Source: Nitrospinota bacterium
GTDB lineage: Bacteria; JADFOP01
Length of the DNA: 64,000 nucleotides
Assembly (NCBI GenBank): GCA_022562795.1
Contig: JADFOP010000002.1
Span: 31,322-95,321, forward strand
Direction of reading: 5' to 3'
Positions 19,208 to 28,448 of the stretch are shown here, piece after piece. The translations under genes and the position numbers were made by a program. Every line of letters starts with the position of its first letter. Within the stretch, counting starts at the first letter, position 1. Under the pieces are notes generated by a model. That model did no database searches. It saw nothing but the letters and a program-made list of their open reading frames with translations, and had not been told where the DNA came from.

Positions 19208-20398
19208 ATGAAAAAAACCATCAAGGATATCGATGTCAAAGGCAAGCGGGTCTTCGTCCGGGTCGATTACAACGTTCCTCTGGACGACGATGGGCAAATC
19301 AGGGACGACACACGCATCAGGGCCACTCTGCCCACCATCGAATACCTTATCACTAGAGGGGCAAGGCTCATTCTTGCCTCGCACCTCGGCCGCCCCAAGG
19401 GAAGTCGGCAGCCCGGGATGAGCCTGAAGACCGTTGGCGAGCGCTTGGCCGAGCTCCTTCGACGGCCTGTGGAGATGGCCGAAGACTGCGCTGGTGAGGG
19501 CGTGCAGCATCTGATAGACGGCCTGGCCGAAGGCAACATCCTTTTGCTGGAAAACCTCCGTTTCCACCCCGGAGAAGAGGCCAACGACGAAGCTTTCTGC
19601 CAAGCTCTGGCTGCCCTCGGCGACCTCTACGTAAACGATGCCTTCGGAAGCGCTCACAGGGCCCACGCCTCCACCACGGGTATCACCCTCCTCCTCCAGC
19701 CAGCGGTGGCCGGGTTCCTCATGGAAGCAGAGTTGAGCGCCCTGCACCGCATCCTCCACAGCTATGAATCGCCTTTCATCGCCATTCTAGGCGGGGAGAA
19801 GGTATCGGACAAAATTGGAGTCATCGATAACCTTTTGGCGAAGATAGACACCCTCCTCATCGGAGGAGCAATGGCCTACACCTTTCTCAAGACCCAGGGC
19901 ATCGCTGTAGGCAACTCTCTGGTGGAAGACGACAAGCTAATCGTTGCGTCCACCATCCTCAGGGACGCCGAAGAAAAAAAGGTCGACCTACGGCTGCCGT
20001 TGGACCACGTAGCCGGAGAAAAGATAGCCCCCGATGCAAAGACGGCCATTACCGAGGGGCCCGCTATTCCCGAGGGTTTCATGGGCCTGGATATAGGGCC
20101 CATGACGACTGCCGCCTACAGAGAGGTTATCGCCGGGGCAAAGACCATTCTTTGGAACGGCCCCATGGGAGTTTTCGAGATCGAGGCCTTCGCCGCCGGT
20201 ACGAAGGCGATCGCCGAAGCGGTCGCCGACAGTCAGGCCGTGAGCGTCGTCGGTGGTGGCGACAGCGTGGCCGCCGTCCATGCCGCCGGCGTAGGCGACC
20301 GCATCGGGCATATCTGCACCGGTGGCGGCGCGAGCCTCGAGTTCCTCCAGGGCAAGGAGCTTCCTGGTGTGGCGGCCCTAGACGACCGGGAAGGGTAG
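19208..20398 (+). CDS. pgk: Phosphoglycerate kinase
   Basis: Transfers phosphate from 1,3-bisphosphoglycerate to ADP. The 396-residue two-lobed kinase has the substrate-binding arginine segment [35 protein letters not shown], the hinge-region [11 protein letters not shown], and the nucleotide-binding NGPMGVFE and GGGDSVAAV. It lies 47 bases after gap and 6 before tpiA. Confidence 0.98.
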   Translation: MKKTIKDIDVKGKRVFVRVDYNVPLDDDGQIRDDTRIRATLPTIEYLITRGARLILASHLGRPKGSRQPGMSLKTVGERLAELLRRPVEMAEDCAGEGVQHLIDGLAEGNILLLENLRFHPGEEANDEAFCQALAALGDLYVNDAFGSAHRAHASTTGITLLLQPAVAGFLMEAELSALHRILHSYESPFIAILGGEKVSDKIGVIDNLLAKIDTLLIGGAMAYTFLKTQGIAVGNSLVEDDKLIVASTILRDAEEKKVDLRLPLDHVAGEKIAPDAKTAITEGPAIPEGFMGLDIGPMTTAAYREVIAGAKTILWNGPMGVFEIEAFAAGTKAIAEAVADSQAVSVVGGGDSVAAVHAAGVGDRIGHICTGGGASLEFLQGKELPGVAALDDREG

Positions 20399-20404
20399 TC
20401 TCTC

Positions 20405-21166
20405 GTGCGGACCCCCTTCATCGCCGGTAATTGGAAGATGCACAAGACGGTCGAAGAGTCGGTGGACTTTGCTAGAGGGCTCCTGAAGGCCCTCAGAGAT
20501 TTTAATGGGGTCGAGGTCGCTGTGGCCCCACCCTTCACCGCATTGCGTCCGGTCGCGGAGGTCCTAGAGGGCAGCTCCATCCGACTGGCCGCCCAGAACA
20601 TCTTCTGGGAGGATAGCGGGGCCTTTACGGGTGAGATAAGCGGGCCTATGCTAGTGGGGGTCGGCTGCAGCCATGTCATCATCGGACACTCCGAGAGGCG
20701 CCAGCTTTTCGGGGAGACCGACGCTACCGTCAACAAACGTCTCTTCGCAGCCCTTGCCGCTGGCCTTCATCCCATTATGTGCATCGGAGAGACGCTGGAG
20801 ATGCGCAACGACGGCAAAACCTTCGAGGTAGTTGCAAGCCAGCTCGACGCCGGGCTCACAAACGTCGGCGCCGATCAGATGGAAAGCGTAGTAATCGCCT
20901 ATGAACCTGTCTGGGCCATAGGGACGGGGATTACGGCCACACCCGAACAGGCTGAGGAGGTTCATCGCCTCATCCGAAACTCCCTGGCCGAGAGTCGTGG
21001 GATGGCCCTTGCCCAAAAGACGCGAATCCTTTATGGTGGAAGTGTGAAGCCTGACAATATTAGAGACCTCATGGCCTGTGAGAACATCGATGGAGCCCTC
21101 GTAGGAGGAGCCAGCCTCCAGGTGGATAGCTTTGCCGCCATCGTAGGGTTCAATAAAGGGTCATAG
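20405..21166 (+). CDS. tpiA: Triosephosphate isomerase
   Basis: Interconverts dihydroxyacetone phosphate and glyceraldehyde-3-phosphate. The 253-residue TIM barrel (GTG start) carries the catalytic lysine in AGNWKMHKT, histidine in IIGHSERRQ, glutamate in [13 protein letters not shown], and the phosphate loop YGGSVKPDN. Length is normal; secG begins one base after its stop. Confidence 0.98.
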   Translation: MRTPFIAGNWKMHKTVEESVDFARGLLKALRDFNGVEVAVAPPFTALRPVAEVLEGSSIRLAAQNIFWEDSGAFTGEISGPMLVGVGCSHVIIGHSERRQLFGETDATVNKRLFAALAAGLHPIMCIGETLEMRNDGKTFEVVASQLDAGLTNVGADQMESVVIAYEPVWAIGTGITATPEQAEEVHRLIRNSLAESRGMALAQKTRILYGGSVKPDNIRDLMACENIDGALVGGASLQVDSFAAIVGFNKGS

Positions 21167-21167
21167 T

Positions 21168-21479
21168 ATGTTGACGCTCATGATACTCCTCCACGTCTCC
21201 GTATGCCTGGCGCTTATCATCATCATCTTATTCCAGTCGGGCAAGGGAGCGAGCATTGGAGCGGCATTTGGAGGCTCCAGCCAGACGGTGTTCGGCAGCC
21301 GGGGCCCCGCAAGCTTCCTTCACAAGCTCACAACCGTGGCTGCGGTCATCTTCATGTTGACCTCACTTGGTCTCACGATATATAAAGTAAGGCTTGGGAA
21401 GGGAAGCATCGTAACGACCCAGGGCAGAGCTCCCGCGCCCCCTCAATCACCTCCTTCGGAGGCCCCTGCCGGACGGTAG
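21168..21479 (+). CDS. secG: Protein translocase subunit SecG
   Basis: Small inner-membrane subunit that assists SecYEG-mediated secretion. The 103 residues have two membrane helices (~2-22 and ~52-70) separated by the glycine-rich loop GKGASIGAAFGGSSQTVFGS, with the diagnostic FLHKLT before helix two, and a proline-rich tail. The position directly after tpiA is a widely conserved arrangement. Confidence 0.95.
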   Translation: MLTLMILLHVSVCLALIIIILFQSGKGASIGAAFGGSSQTVFGSRGPASFLHKLTTVAAVIFMLTSLGLTIYKVRLGKGSIVTTQGRAPAPPQSPPSEAPAGR

Positions 21480-21516
21480 GCCCCACCTAGCCGGACCACC
21501 GCCCGGCACCCGACCG

Positions 21517-23673
21517 ATGCGCATCCGACGGATCCTCTTCGCCCTGCCCATTCTAGTTGGGGCATCTTTTCTGCTGGCATTTCTCGTAGCTCGGGGTAAT
21601 TTCGACCGAAGAATCAACCAGCTTGTCGTCAGCTCCATAGGCGACGCTGAAAAGCTTAACCCCATACTCCTGACCGACGCATCCAGTAGCTTCATAGCCG
21701 GGCTCGTCTTCAACGGCCTGGTCAAGTACGATGAGACCCAAAAGCACCTAATAGGCGAGCTGGCCCACCATTGGACCGTCACACAGAAGACGTTCGTCTA
21801 TCTTGATCCGTCCGCCGGGCTCACCTCCACCGATGCGGCCGAGCGGCTTGGGGCCCACCTGGGACGGGAGGGACGAGCCACCTATAAGGTGGAAGGCATT
21901 GAGCCGATTGGACCGACGAGCCTGGTCGTGCATCTGGCTACGGCGGGGAAGGCCATCGAGAAACCCCTGCTGGCCGCATTGCCCAGCGGGGCCGTCGCGC
22001 CGATCACCCTCGTGACCGTGCGTTTAGACACCAGAGCCGCCCTCCCCGACGGCGCCCCCCTTTCATCGAACATCCTGGGCTCCCGGCTAAAGAAGTCGCT
22101 AGAGGAGAAACCCCTGCGGGCTGGCCGCCTCTTGGAGCTTGACCCGGAGCACTCCGGTCGTCTGATTCTAAAGGTCCTTGGACCCGCAGAGCTTACTGTC
22201 GAGCGGGTCGAGGGCCTCATCGCCACCCTCACCAAGGATGCCGGGCGTCCGCCGGACAAGCCCGTCGGATCCGTCATCAATCGAGAGGTGCTTGTCGCCG
22301 ACCATCGGCCCAGCATCACCTTTTTTCTGCGCGATGGGGTACGCTGGCACGACGGAGCTCCCTTCAGCGCCGAGGACGTGAAGTTCACCTACGAGAAGCT
22401 CATGGACGAACGGACCCAGACGGTCCGCCGACCAAACTTCGAGCTGGTGAGCTCCGTGGAGGTAATCGATCCCCTGACTGTGAGGGTCACCTACAAGCGG
22501 CCGTACGCCCCAAGCCTAGAGGCCTGGGGAATAGGGATTATCCCAAAACACCTCCTAGCGGACGACCCAGACATCAACACGGCCTCTTTCAACCGCCGCC
22601 CAATAGGCACGGGGGCCTTTAAATTCTACGAGTGGGTCAGCGACGAGCAGATAACGGTGGTTGCCAACGAAGACTACTGGGAGGGGCGTCCCCTGCTCGA
22701 CCGGATCGCCTTCCGGATCATTCCAGAGGCGGCCCTGAAGGAGCTGGAGTTCATGACGAGCGAGGTAGACCAAGACAATCCCCAGCCACACCAGTACGCC
22801 CGAATTGCGGCCGATGAGCGCTTTCGTGTCTTCAGGCGGGTCGGCAACGGTTACACCTACATCGGCTGGAACCTCACCAACCCCCTTTTCGCCGACCGGA
22901 AGGTTCGTCGGGCCCTGACCCACGCGATTAATCGGGAGGAGATCATCGAGTACATCCTGCATGGACTGGGTGTCATCGCCACGGGGCCCTTCCCGCCGCA
23001 GATGTGGTACGCTAACAACGATATTCGACCGCTGGCGTACGATCCGGCCCTGGCGAAGCGTCTGCTGGCCGAAGCGGGGTGGCGCGACACCGACGGCGAC
23101 GGCATCCTAGATAAGGACGGCCGCCCCTTTCGCTTCCGGCTCATAACGAACAACGGCAACGTTGCTAGGCAAAACGTAACCGTGCTCGTGCAAAGGCAGC
23201 TTCGGGAGGTGGGCATCGACGTCGAGATTCTCCTCTACGAGTGGAGCGTCTTCATCTCCCGGAAAATCAACCCCAGAGATTTCGAGGCCTGCGTGCTCGG
23301 CTGGAGCCTGGGGCTCGATCCCGACATATACGAAATTTGGCACTCCAGCCAAGGGGAAAAAGGCTTTAATTTCGTGGGCTACGACAACCCTGCCGTGGAC
23401 CGGCTCATCGAGGAGGGCCGGACCGAGTACGACCAGGCCACGCGAACCCGCATCTACCGGAAAATCCACAGGCTCATTCACGAGGATCAGCCATACACCT
23501 TCCTCTTTGTGGGCGAGGGGACCCCCGCCCTCCACCGGGGAGCCTTCAAACTGCTGGAGACCGCCCCCGACGGACGAGAGCTCCTTCGGCCCATAGACAT
23601 GCCCAAGGCGGGACTGTTCTACCACCTGATCCGGTGGATGCGCACCACTGGGCCTGTTCTGACCCCTAGTTAG
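21517..23673 (+). CDS. Peptide-type ABC transporter substrate-binding protein with large insert
   Basis: Family 5 (DppA/OppA) binding protein, 718 residues against ~530 usual. An N-terminal helix (~5-24) suggests a signal or membrane anchor. The normal N-lobe pattern (SSIGDAEKLNPILLTDASSS, AGLVFNGLVKY) stops near residue 75 and resumes near 267 at ITFFLRDGVRWHDGAPFSA, leaving ~190 inserted residues with no recognisable motif. The rest is typical (YIGWNLTNPLFADRKVRRAL, then LLAEAGW). A calcium-loop-like DTDGDGILDKDG is seen late in the chain. Two permease genes follow; no ATPase gene is present. Confidence 0.88.
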   Translation: MRIRRILFALPILVGASFLLAFLVARGNFDRRINQLVVSSIGDAEKLNPILLTDASSSFIAGLVFNGLVKYDETQKHLIGELAHHWTVTQKTFVYLDPSAGLTSTDAAERLGAHLGREGRATYKVEGIEPIGPTSLVVHLATAGKAIEKPLLAALPSGAVAPITLVTVRLDTRAALPDGAPLSSNILGSRLKKSLEEKPLRAGRLLELDPEHSGRLILKVLGPAELTVERVEGLIATLTKDAGRPPDKPVGSVINREVLVADHRPSITFFLRDGVRWHDGAPFSAEDVKFTYEKLMDERTQTVRRPNFELVSSVEVIDPLTVRVTYKRPYAPSLEAWGIGIIPKHLLADDPDINTASFNRRPIGTGAFKFYEWVSDEQITVVANEDYWEGRPLLDRIAFRIIPEAALKELEFMTSEVDQDNPQPHQYARIAADERFRVFRRVGNGYTYIGWNLTNPLFADRKVRRALTHAINREEIIEYILHGLGVIATGPFPPQMWYANNDIRPLAYDPALAKRLLAEAGWRDTDGDGILDKDGRPFRFRLITNNGNVARQNVTVLVQRQLREVGIDVEILLYEWSVFISRKINPRDFEACVLGWSLGLDPDIYEIWHSSQGEKGFNFVGYDNPAVDRLIEEGRTEYDQATRTRIYRKIHRLIHEDQPYTFLFVGEGTPALHRGAFKLLETAPDGRELLRPIDMPKAGLFYHLIRWMRTTGPVLTPS

Positions 23674-23682
23674 GAGGGACGC

Positions 23683-24642
23683 GTGCCCAAGTATGCAATT
23701 CGCCGCCTTATCCAGGCCGTGCCGGTTTTATTCGGCATCACGGTGCTCTCCTTCATGATGATTCACCTCGCGCCGGGAACACCTATAGGGCTGACCCTCG
23801 ATCCAAAGGTCTCCCCGGCGGTAATCGAGCAGATGCGCAAGAACTTCCACCTGGATGAGCCCTACCACCGTCAATACTGGTACTGGCTGCGGGATATGGC
23901 GACAGGGGAGCTCAAGAGCTTCAAGGATGGCCGACCCGTCTTCACGAAGATTCTCGAACGGCTGCCGGCGACGATCCTTCTCAACCTCGTGGCCACCATC
24001 ATCAGCTTCTCGATAGCCATCCCCTTGGGCGTCTACTCCGCCACCCACCAATACTCCAGGGGGGACCATGCCACCACCATCTTATCGTTCATCGGGATAT
24101 CAATGCCGAGCTTCTGGCTGGCCTACCTCCTCATTCTTCTGCTCGTCCAGGGGTTCGGGTTGCCGGTCCTCGGGGCTCGGACTTTCGGCCTCCAGGAGCT
24201 CTCGATCGGGGCGACGATTGCCGACCGGCTCTGGCACCTGCTGGTGCCCTCGTTGGTCATCGCCTTTGGCTCGGTCGCGGCTCTGTCGCGCTACATGCGG
24301 GGCAGCATGCTGGAGGTGACCCGCCAAGACTACATCACCACGGCCCGTGCAAAGGGGCTCTCCGAGGAGGACGTCCGATATCGACACGCGCTTAGAAACG
24401 CCCTCATGCCCATGATAACCATCTTCGGCTTCCTCATCCCCGAGCTCATCGGGGGCAGCGTAATCATTGAGACGGTATTTGCGTACCCGGGAATCGGGCG
24501 ACTTGCTTTTCAGTCGGTCCTCTCCCGCGACTATCCAACCGTGATGACGCTTCTGGCGATTGCTGCGGTCTTAACGCTCATCGGCAACCTTGTGGCCGAC
24601 CTTCTCTATGCCGTCGTGGACCCAAGGGTCCAGTACGACTGA
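23683..24642 (+). CDS. Peptide ABC transporter permease, DppB/OppB type
   Basis: 319-residue inner-membrane permease with six predicted helices. It begins PKYAIRRLIQAVPVLFGITV, the usual DppB start; SFMMIHLAPGTP follows, and the ATPase-docking EAA-type loop is around DYITTARAKGLSEEDVRYRHA. GTG start with a TAGGAGGG site. It lies 9 bases after the binding-protein gene and pairs with the DppC-type gene that follows. The substrate is probably peptides or another family 5 ligand, but this is not determinable. Confidence 0.93.
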   Translation: MPKYAIRRLIQAVPVLFGITVLSFMMIHLAPGTPIGLTLDPKVSPAVIEQMRKNFHLDEPYHRQYWYWLRDMATGELKSFKDGRPVFTKILERLPATILLNLVATIISFSIAIPLGVYSATHQYSRGDHATTILSFIGISMPSFWLAYLLILLLVQGFGLPVLGARTFGLQELSIGATIADRLWHLLVPSLVIAFGSVAALSRYMRGSMLEVTRQDYITTARAKGLSEEDVRYRHALRNALMPMITIFGFLIPELIGGSVIIETVFAYPGIGRLAFQSVLSRDYPTVMTLLAIAAVLTLIGNLVADLLYAVVDPRVQYD

Positions 24643-24649
24643 GGTGATG

Positions 24650-25564
24650 ATGTCGCTCGAGCGTGAGCACGTTGTGGATCAGGAGCCGGTCAAGGCGGGC
24701 GAGCCGTACCGCCCGTGGGCCGAGCTCGCCCACCGTTTCGCAACCAACCGGCTCGCCCTGGGAGGGCTCGTGGTCATCGGCGCGCTTGTTGCGGTCTCGG
24801 CCGTCTACTTCGGCCTGGAGCTAACGGGAGGGGCTTGGCCCTACGACCCGGCGGCCACCGATGTGGCCAGTCGGTTTCTCGGCCCGTCTTTGGCTCACCC
24901 CCTCGGCACCGACCACCTGGGCCGCGACGTTCTCGCCCGCATGCTCTTCGGAGCCCGCATCTCCCTGATCGTTGGCTTCGTGGCTGTCGGCATCGCCATC
25001 ACCATCGGGGTTGTCGTCGGGGCGACGGCGGGGCACTTCGCCGGGTGGGTCGATAACGTGCTGATGCGTATGGTGGACATCGTCATCTGCTTCCCCCGGT
25101 TCTTCCTCATTCTCACCGTCGTGGCGCTGGTCAAGCCCTCGCTGTGGAATATCATCATCGTGTTGGGGCTGACCGGCTGGACGGGGACGGCCAGGCTCAT
25201 CAGGGGTGAGATTCTTTCGCTCCGGGAGCGGGATTTCATCCAGGCGGCCCGCGCCGTCGGGGCCGGGGCGCCCCGGATAATCCTCCGCCACCTCATCCCC
25301 AACGCCCTCACCCCCGTTCTGGTCTCGGCGACCCTTGGGGTGGCCGGGGCGATCCTGACCGAGGCGGGCCTCTCTTTTCTCGGATTCGGCGTCCAGCCGC
25401 CCCAGCCCACTTGGGGCAATATACTCACAGAAGGGCGCCTCTACATCTTCGACGCATGGTGGCTGACGGTCTTTCCGGGCCTGGCAATCCTTCTGACCGT
25501 CCTGGCCTTCAACCTCGTCGGCGAGGCCCTCCGCGACGCCTGGGACCCCAGGCTCAAAGTCTAA
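24650..25564 (+). CDS. Peptide ABC transporter permease, DppC/OppC type
   Basis: 304-residue permease that would form a heterodimer with the preceding gene product. Helices follow the DppC pattern, with HPLGTDHLGRDVLARMLFGAR before the transport domain and the docking loop DFIQAARAVGAGAPRIILRH. The ATG at 24650 is preferred over 24647 for spacing to GAGG at 24641. The set ends here: a convergent aminotransferase follows, so DppD/DppF-type ATPases must come from elsewhere. Confidence 0.93.
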   Translation: MSLEREHVVDQEPVKAGEPYRPWAELAHRFATNRLALGGLVVIGALVAVSAVYFGLELTGGAWPYDPAATDVASRFLGPSLAHPLGTDHLGRDVLARMLFGARISLIVGFVAVGIAITIGVVVGATAGHFAGWVDNVLMRMVDIVICFPRFFLILTVVALVKPSLWNIIIVLGLTGWTGTARLIRGEILSLRERDFIQAARAVGAGAPRIILRHLIPNALTPVLVSATLGVAGAILTEAGLSFLGFGVQPPQPTWGNILTEGRLYIFDAWWLTVFPGLAILLTVLAFNLVGEALRDAWDPRLKV

Positions 25565-25571
25565 GGGTGAC

Positions 25572-25657
25572 GATCGCGGAAAAAAGTGGATCGCGGAAAT
25601 AGGCAGAAATTAGCGGAAAAAAGAGGATCGCGGAAATTCGCGGAAAAACGCGGAAAA
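25572..25657. repeat. Degenerate GATCGCGGAAA repeat cluster
   Basis: The 93 bases between two convergent genes are built of repeated GCGGAAA words. GGATCGCGGAAAT occurs twice identically (25588-25600 and 25625-25637), a shorter GATCGCGGAAA starts at 25572, and CGCGGAAAA copies follow near 25640-25657. The low sequence complexity is unlike the flanking genes. The function is unknown; it may be a transcription barrier or a small dispersed repeat. Confidence 0.55.
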
Positions 25658-26857
25658 TCAGGAGAGACTGGAGACGGCTTTTCCGATCCGTGCGAGGCCT
25701 TCTTCAATGTCCTCCAGGCTCAAGGCGAATGAGAGCCTAAGGCAGCGGTCGTCGCCGAAAGGGATCCCTGGGACGACCGCCACATTGGCCTCTTCAAGCA
25801 AGAAGGCCGACACATCGAGAGAGCCTTGAAGCTCGCTCTCTTTGAACCGCCGCCCGAAGAGGCCCGAGACGTCCGGAAAGGTGTAGAACGCCCCCTGCGG
25901 GGTGGAGCAGGTGATTCCGTCGATGGAGTTCAGGCCCTTTACCATGACGGCGCGGCGACGGGTGAACTCGCTCAACATCGCCTCCACCTCTTTCAGAGGG
26001 GCGCGCAGCGCCTCGACGGCGCCCCACTGGGCGAAGGATGTTGGGTTGGAGGTAGACTGGCTCTGTATAGTGGTCATCGCGGCGATAACGCCCTTGTCGC
26101 CGGCGATGTAGCCGAGCCGCCAGCCGGTCATGCTGAAGGATTTGGAGAACCCGTTTGCGACCATGGTGCGGGCCTTGATCTCCTCCGATATGGCGGCGAT
26201 GCTCACCGGCTTGAATCCGTCGTAGACGATGTGCTCGTAAATCTCATCGCTCACAATTAGTAAGTCAGCCTCCTCGGCCACAGCCGCCAGAGCCCGGAGC
26301 TCCTCTTCGGTGTAGGCCGCCCCCGTGGGGTTGCAGGGGCTGTTGATGATGACGGCCCGCGAGCGGTCCGTGAGGTGAGCCCTAAGGGTATCGGGCTGGA
26401 CTTTGAAGCTGCCGTCGTCGGCGGGCGGGACGAAGACCGGTGTGGCATCGGCCAGGGCGACCATCTCAGGGTAGCTCACCCAGTAGGGCTCAAGGATGAG
26501 CACCTCATCCCCGGCCTCCAGGCATGCCTGGAAGAGATTGTAGAGGCAGTGCTTCGACCCGCAGGAGACCAGAATTTCCTCGGGGGTGTAGCTGAGGCCG
26601 TTCTCCCGCGCGAACTTCTCCACGATCGCGGCCCTTAGCTCGAGGGTGCCTCCCACTGGGGTATGCTTTGTAAAGCCGTCGGCGAGGGCCTTGGCGGCCG
26701 CTTCCTTGATTGGCCCCGGGGTGTCGAAATCGGGCTCGCCGGCCCCAAAACCGATGACGTCTTGGCCGGCCGCCTGCATGGCCCGGACCTTGGCGGTGAG
26801 CTCCAGGGTGACCGAAGGGTTGACGCGGCCCACCCTCTTTGCGAGTCGCATGCTCAT
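25658..26857 (-). CDS. aspC: Aspartate aminotransferase, class I fold (Ib type)
   Basis: PLP enzyme exchanging amino groups between aspartate and 2-oxoglutarate; relatives also use prephenate. The 399 residues show the I-gamma/Ib motifs: IGFGAGEPDFDTP, SPCNPTGA, VSDEIYEHIVY and the PLP lysine in NGFSKSFSMTGWRLGYIAG, followed by the C-terminal CLRLSFALS. It is transcribed with coaD, 9 bases behind it. Exact substrate preference is not decidable by eye. Confidence 0.9.
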   Translation of the reverse strand: MSMRLAKRVGRVNPSVTLELTAKVRAMQAAGQDVIGFGAGEPDFDTPGPIKEAAAKALADGFTKHTPVGGTLELRAAIVEKFARENGLSYTPEEILVSCGSKHCLYNLFQACLEAGDEVLILEPYWVSYPEMVALADATPVFVPPADDGSFKVQPDTLRAHLTDRSRAVIINSPCNPTGAAYTEEELRALAAVAEEADLLIVSDEIYEHIVYDGFKPVSIAAISEEIKARTMVANGFSKSFSMTGWRLGYIAGDKGVIAAMTTIQSQSTSNPTSFAQWGAVEALRAPLKEVEAMLSEFTRRRAVMVKGLNSIDGITCSTPQGAFYTFPDVSGLFGRRFKESELQGSLDVSAFLLEEANVAVVPGIPFGDDRCLRLSFALSLEDIEEGLARIGKAVSSLS

Positions 26858-26866
26858 GGGGGTCTT

Positions 26867-27352
26867 CTACCGCCTGGTAAGTAGTTTCTGCTCAAGTGCC
26901 TGCTGAACGATCGGGGGGACGAGGCTCTCCACCTTCCCTCCGTACGCGGCGACTTCCTTGACGATGCGGGAGGAGAGAAAGGTATACTCATTGCCCGGCA
27001 CCATGAAGACGGTCTCCACCTCGGGGTCGATCGTGCGGTTCATCAGGGCCATCTGGAACTCGTACTCGAAGTCGCTAACCGCTCTAAGGCCTCGAATAAT
27101 CGTATGGGCGCCCACCGACTTGGCGTAGTCTATCAAGAGCGTGGAGAAGGACTCCACACGGACGTTGCGTATTCCCTGACACCCCTCCTTCATGAAGCGC
27201 AGCCGGTCTTCCAGGTTGAACAGGGGGGTTTTCTGCGGGCTCTCGGCCACCGCGACGATGAGCTCGTCGACGAGCTTCGCCGCCCTGGAGATAATGTCCA
27301 GGTGCCCGTTGGTGACCGGGTCAAAGGTCCCGGGGTAGAGCGCTTTTCGCAT
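26867..27352 (-). CDS. coaD: Pantetheine-phosphate adenylyltransferase
   Basis: CoaD adds AMP to 4'-phosphopantetheine, the penultimate step of coenzyme A synthesis. Starting at the ATG at 27352 gives 161 residues, the family length, beginning RKALYPGTFDPVTNGHLDII with the TxGH nucleotidyltransferase motif. ISSxIV-type signature FLSSRIVKEVA is near the end. An upstream in-frame ATG at 27391 would add 13 unrelated residues. A clear promoter lies at 27451-27479. Confidence 0.96.
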   Translation of the reverse strand: MRKALYPGTFDPVTNGHLDIISRAAKLVDELIVAVAESPQKTPLFNLEDRLRFMKEGCQGIRNVRVESFSTLLIDYAKSVGAHTIIRGLRAVSDFEYEFQMALMNRTIDPEVETVFMVPGNEYTFLSSRIVKEVAAYGGKVESLVPPIVQQALEQKLLTRR

Positions 27353-27450
27353 CTCGGTCTCTTCCGTTATTCGTAGAGGTGAGACCTCCATGAAGATGAT
27401 CTCACCCCAACAGAGAACCAGGGGTACGCTAACCCATTGGCAGAGAAAGA

Positions 27451-27479
27451 ATTGTAAAATGAAGCGAGCGTGATGTCAA
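27451..27479 (-). promoter_or_regulatory. Sigma-70 promoter for coaD-aspC
   Basis: Minus strand TTGACA (27474-27479), 17 bases, TACAAT (27451-27456), about 100 bases before the coaD start. It is a near-consensus promoter in the 210-base gap between the alpha/beta hydrolase and coaD genes. Confidence 0.65.
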
Positions 27480-27562
27480 TCCGCCTGGAGCATTTTGCTC
27501 TCCCCAATGGGCGTGGGCATCTAGGCCGCCAGATGGCCGCAGGAGGCGGTAAGCGTGTTGGC

Positions 27563-28432
27563 CTACTCGCCCAAGCTGTCGAGAAAAGGGAGCATCTCGG
27601 CGAGGACCTCGGAGGGCCGCTCCTCCTGGGGCACATGGCCGCAGCCCGAAAACATCACGATACGGCTTCGGGCGATCTCCTCGCTGTAGCGGTCGGCCAA
27701 GGGTGGCGGTGTGACGCGGTCCTCCTCTCCCCACACTACAAGGGTTTCGGCTTCGATATCAGGCACCCGGGAAACGATGGCCTCCAGGTCCTCGGGCCAG
27801 AGGCGGGCTCCGGCCTCAAGGACGGCCCGCCGCCGCAGCCGGGCGCTCAGGGGGGCGGCGTAGCGCTCAACCAGGGCTGGGGTCAACAACGTGGCGTCGT
27901 AGAAGGCCCCCCCAATGGTTGCCTGCACGATGTGTTTGGCCGGCAAGAATTGGAGCGCTGCCGGGACTCCCGGCCATCGAAGGAGCCCCAGGTACCTGGG
28001 CATCGGCTGAGGGTACGCCGCAGGGGCCAGGAGCACGAGTCCCGCCACCGCCCTTGGCCGCTCGATGGCCTCAAGCAGCGCCAGGCCTCCTCCGAGGGAG
28101 TTTCCGACCCAAACAGCCCTCTCGACCGTCAACGCGGCCAGCGCCGCCTCCACGTGGTTCAAAAGCCCTCGGGGGGTGTAATCGGCTCGACGGGGGGCGT
28201 CGGTGGCGCCGTGGCCCAACAGGTCCACCGCCACCACCCGCCTTTTAGCGGCGATTCCTGGAATGAGGTGCCGCCAGGTGTAGCTCCACGCACCCAGGCC
28301 GTGAAGCAAGAGGACGGGAGGGTGCTCGTCGGGCCCACCCACATCGTAGACGGCCGTAGGGACAGGGCCGCAGGCGGTCTCGGCCACGATTTGTCGGGCA
28401 GGGGGAAAGGACGCCTCGACGTTCGCTGGCAC
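27563..28432 (-). CDS. Alpha/beta-fold hydrolase
   Basis: 289 residues with the full alpha/beta hydrolase triad: nucleophile serine in GNSLGGGLAL, aspartate in VVWGEEDRVTP, histidine in GCGHVPQEERP. The oxyanion region is LLLHGLGAWSYTW. The fold covers esterases, dehalogenases, C-C hydrolases and lipases, so substrate remains open. It lies 16 bases behind tsaD on the same strand and is probably co-transcribed; no functional link is evident. Confidence 0.85.
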   Translation of the reverse strand: MPANVEASFPPARQIVAETACGPVPTAVYDVGGPDEHPPVLLLHGLGAWSYTWRHLIPGIAAKRRVVAVDLLGHGATDAPRRADYTPRGLLNHVEAALAALTVERAVWVGNSLGGGLALLEAIERPRAVAGLVLLAPAAYPQPMPRYLGLLRWPGVPAALQFLPAKHIVQATIGGAFYDATLLTPALVERYAAPLSARLRRRAVLEAGARLWPEDLEAIVSRVPDIEAETLVVWGEEDRVTPPPLADRYSEEIARSRIVMFSGCGHVPQEERPSEVLAEMLPFLDSLGE

Positions 28433-28448
28433 GTGCGTGTGGGCGGCC

